Shown here in pieces: positions 63,912-64,000 of a stretch of DNA of 64,000 nucleotides (position 1 is its first letter; every line of letters begins with the position of its first letter). The position numbers were made by a program, and so were the translations under genes. Source of the DNA: Actinomadura sp. DC4 (GTDB lineage Bacteria > Actinomycetota > Actinomycetes > Streptosporangiales > Streptosporangiaceae); contig NZ_JAUEQY010000014.1 in the NCBI RefSeq assembly GCF_030406325.1, positions 62,001-126,000 of the forward strand. The letters are read 5' to 3'. The notes under the pieces are model-generated. The model saw nothing but the letters and a program-made list of their open reading frames with translations. It was not told where the DNA came from and did no database searches.

Positions 63912-64000
63912 ACGGGGGCTCGTACGCGACGGCCGCACGCGTCGCGGCCTTCGCACACGGCCGGGTTCTGGCAGAGGCGGCGGTGCCATCGTCCATAGCC

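Noticed and set aside
63912-64000. Possible gene entering from the right edge on the minus strand
   Set aside because: Only ~85 bases are visible beyond the secA terminator and no recognisable motif is present.

Overview
The window is high-GC, gene-dense chromosomal DNA from a filamentous actinobacterium. The markers are a WhiB developmental regulator, coenzyme F420 biosynthesis genes (fbiC, fbiA, fbiB), DUF397/XRE and Uma2 genes, mtrA-mtrB-lpqB, and a long-form HPF next to secA. Gene order broadly follows the locus shared by mycobacteria (whiB2-fbiA-fbiB ... pmmA ... sahH ... mtrAB-lpqB-comF-hpf-secA1) and Streptomyces. A member of the Streptosporangiales (Thermomonosporaceae or relatives) is my best guess, but the sequence alone does not settle it. 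I see no rRNA, tRNA, CRISPR array or intact insertion sequence.

Layout. 1-3.8 kb: the end of a glycosyltransferase, a Uma2 gene, a DJ-1/PfpI protein, thioredoxin, a small HTH protein and an XRE/DUF397 pair whose DUF397 member is cut to 32 residues. 3.8-8.8 kb: a surface-glycan set (flippase-like membrane protein, methyltransferase, GT4 glycosyltransferase, and a sugar nucleotidyltransferase that seems to start with CTG), then a DNA glycosylase. 8.8-14.5 kb: F420 synthesis, with fbiC facing fbiB-fbiA. 14.6-20.8 kb: a Pro/Gln-rich membrane protein, whiB, a giant membrane glycosyltransferase and a DUF5719 protein. 20.8-29.1 kb: an accessory block with a 2072-residue polyketide synthase, a hydrolase-cupin fusion and a MarR regulator. 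29.1-32.9 kb: the conserved mannose-metabolism block (metallopeptidase-like protein, DUF3499, phosphomannomutase, Trm112, SIS isomerase). 33-36.7 kb: a CDF transporter, a LuxR-type two-component system and a MerR regulator. 36.8-39.6 kb: two different S-adenosylhomocysteine hydrolases in tandem. 39.6-49.5 kb: small unknowns, a divergent RDD/SpoIIM pair, an orphan solute-binding lipoprotein with a second Uma2 gene, and a MoxR-DUF58-DUF4350-DUF4129 operon. 49.6-64 kb: mtnA, mtrA-mtrB-lpqB, comF, a 1.7-kb gap, hpf, an orphan response regulator, a YcaQ-like protein, a small membrane protein and secA.

The functional themes are envelope homeostasis (MtrAB-LpqB, SecA, glycan assembly, MoxR/DUF58), mannose-nucleotide supply, the methyl cycle (two SAH hydrolases, MtnA) and F420 supply. 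The observations most worth a second look are: (1) the polyketide synthase, whose KS, AT and DH domains lack recognisable catalytic residues while ER, KR and ACP look intact; (2) two in-phase minisatellites in the mtr-comF locus, a 15-bp array inside comF and a 45-bp array wedged between mtrB and lpqB; (3) a 22-bp direct repeat bracketing the solute-binding protein/Uma2 segment; (4) the tandem pair of bacterial-type and archaeal-type SAH hydrolases.
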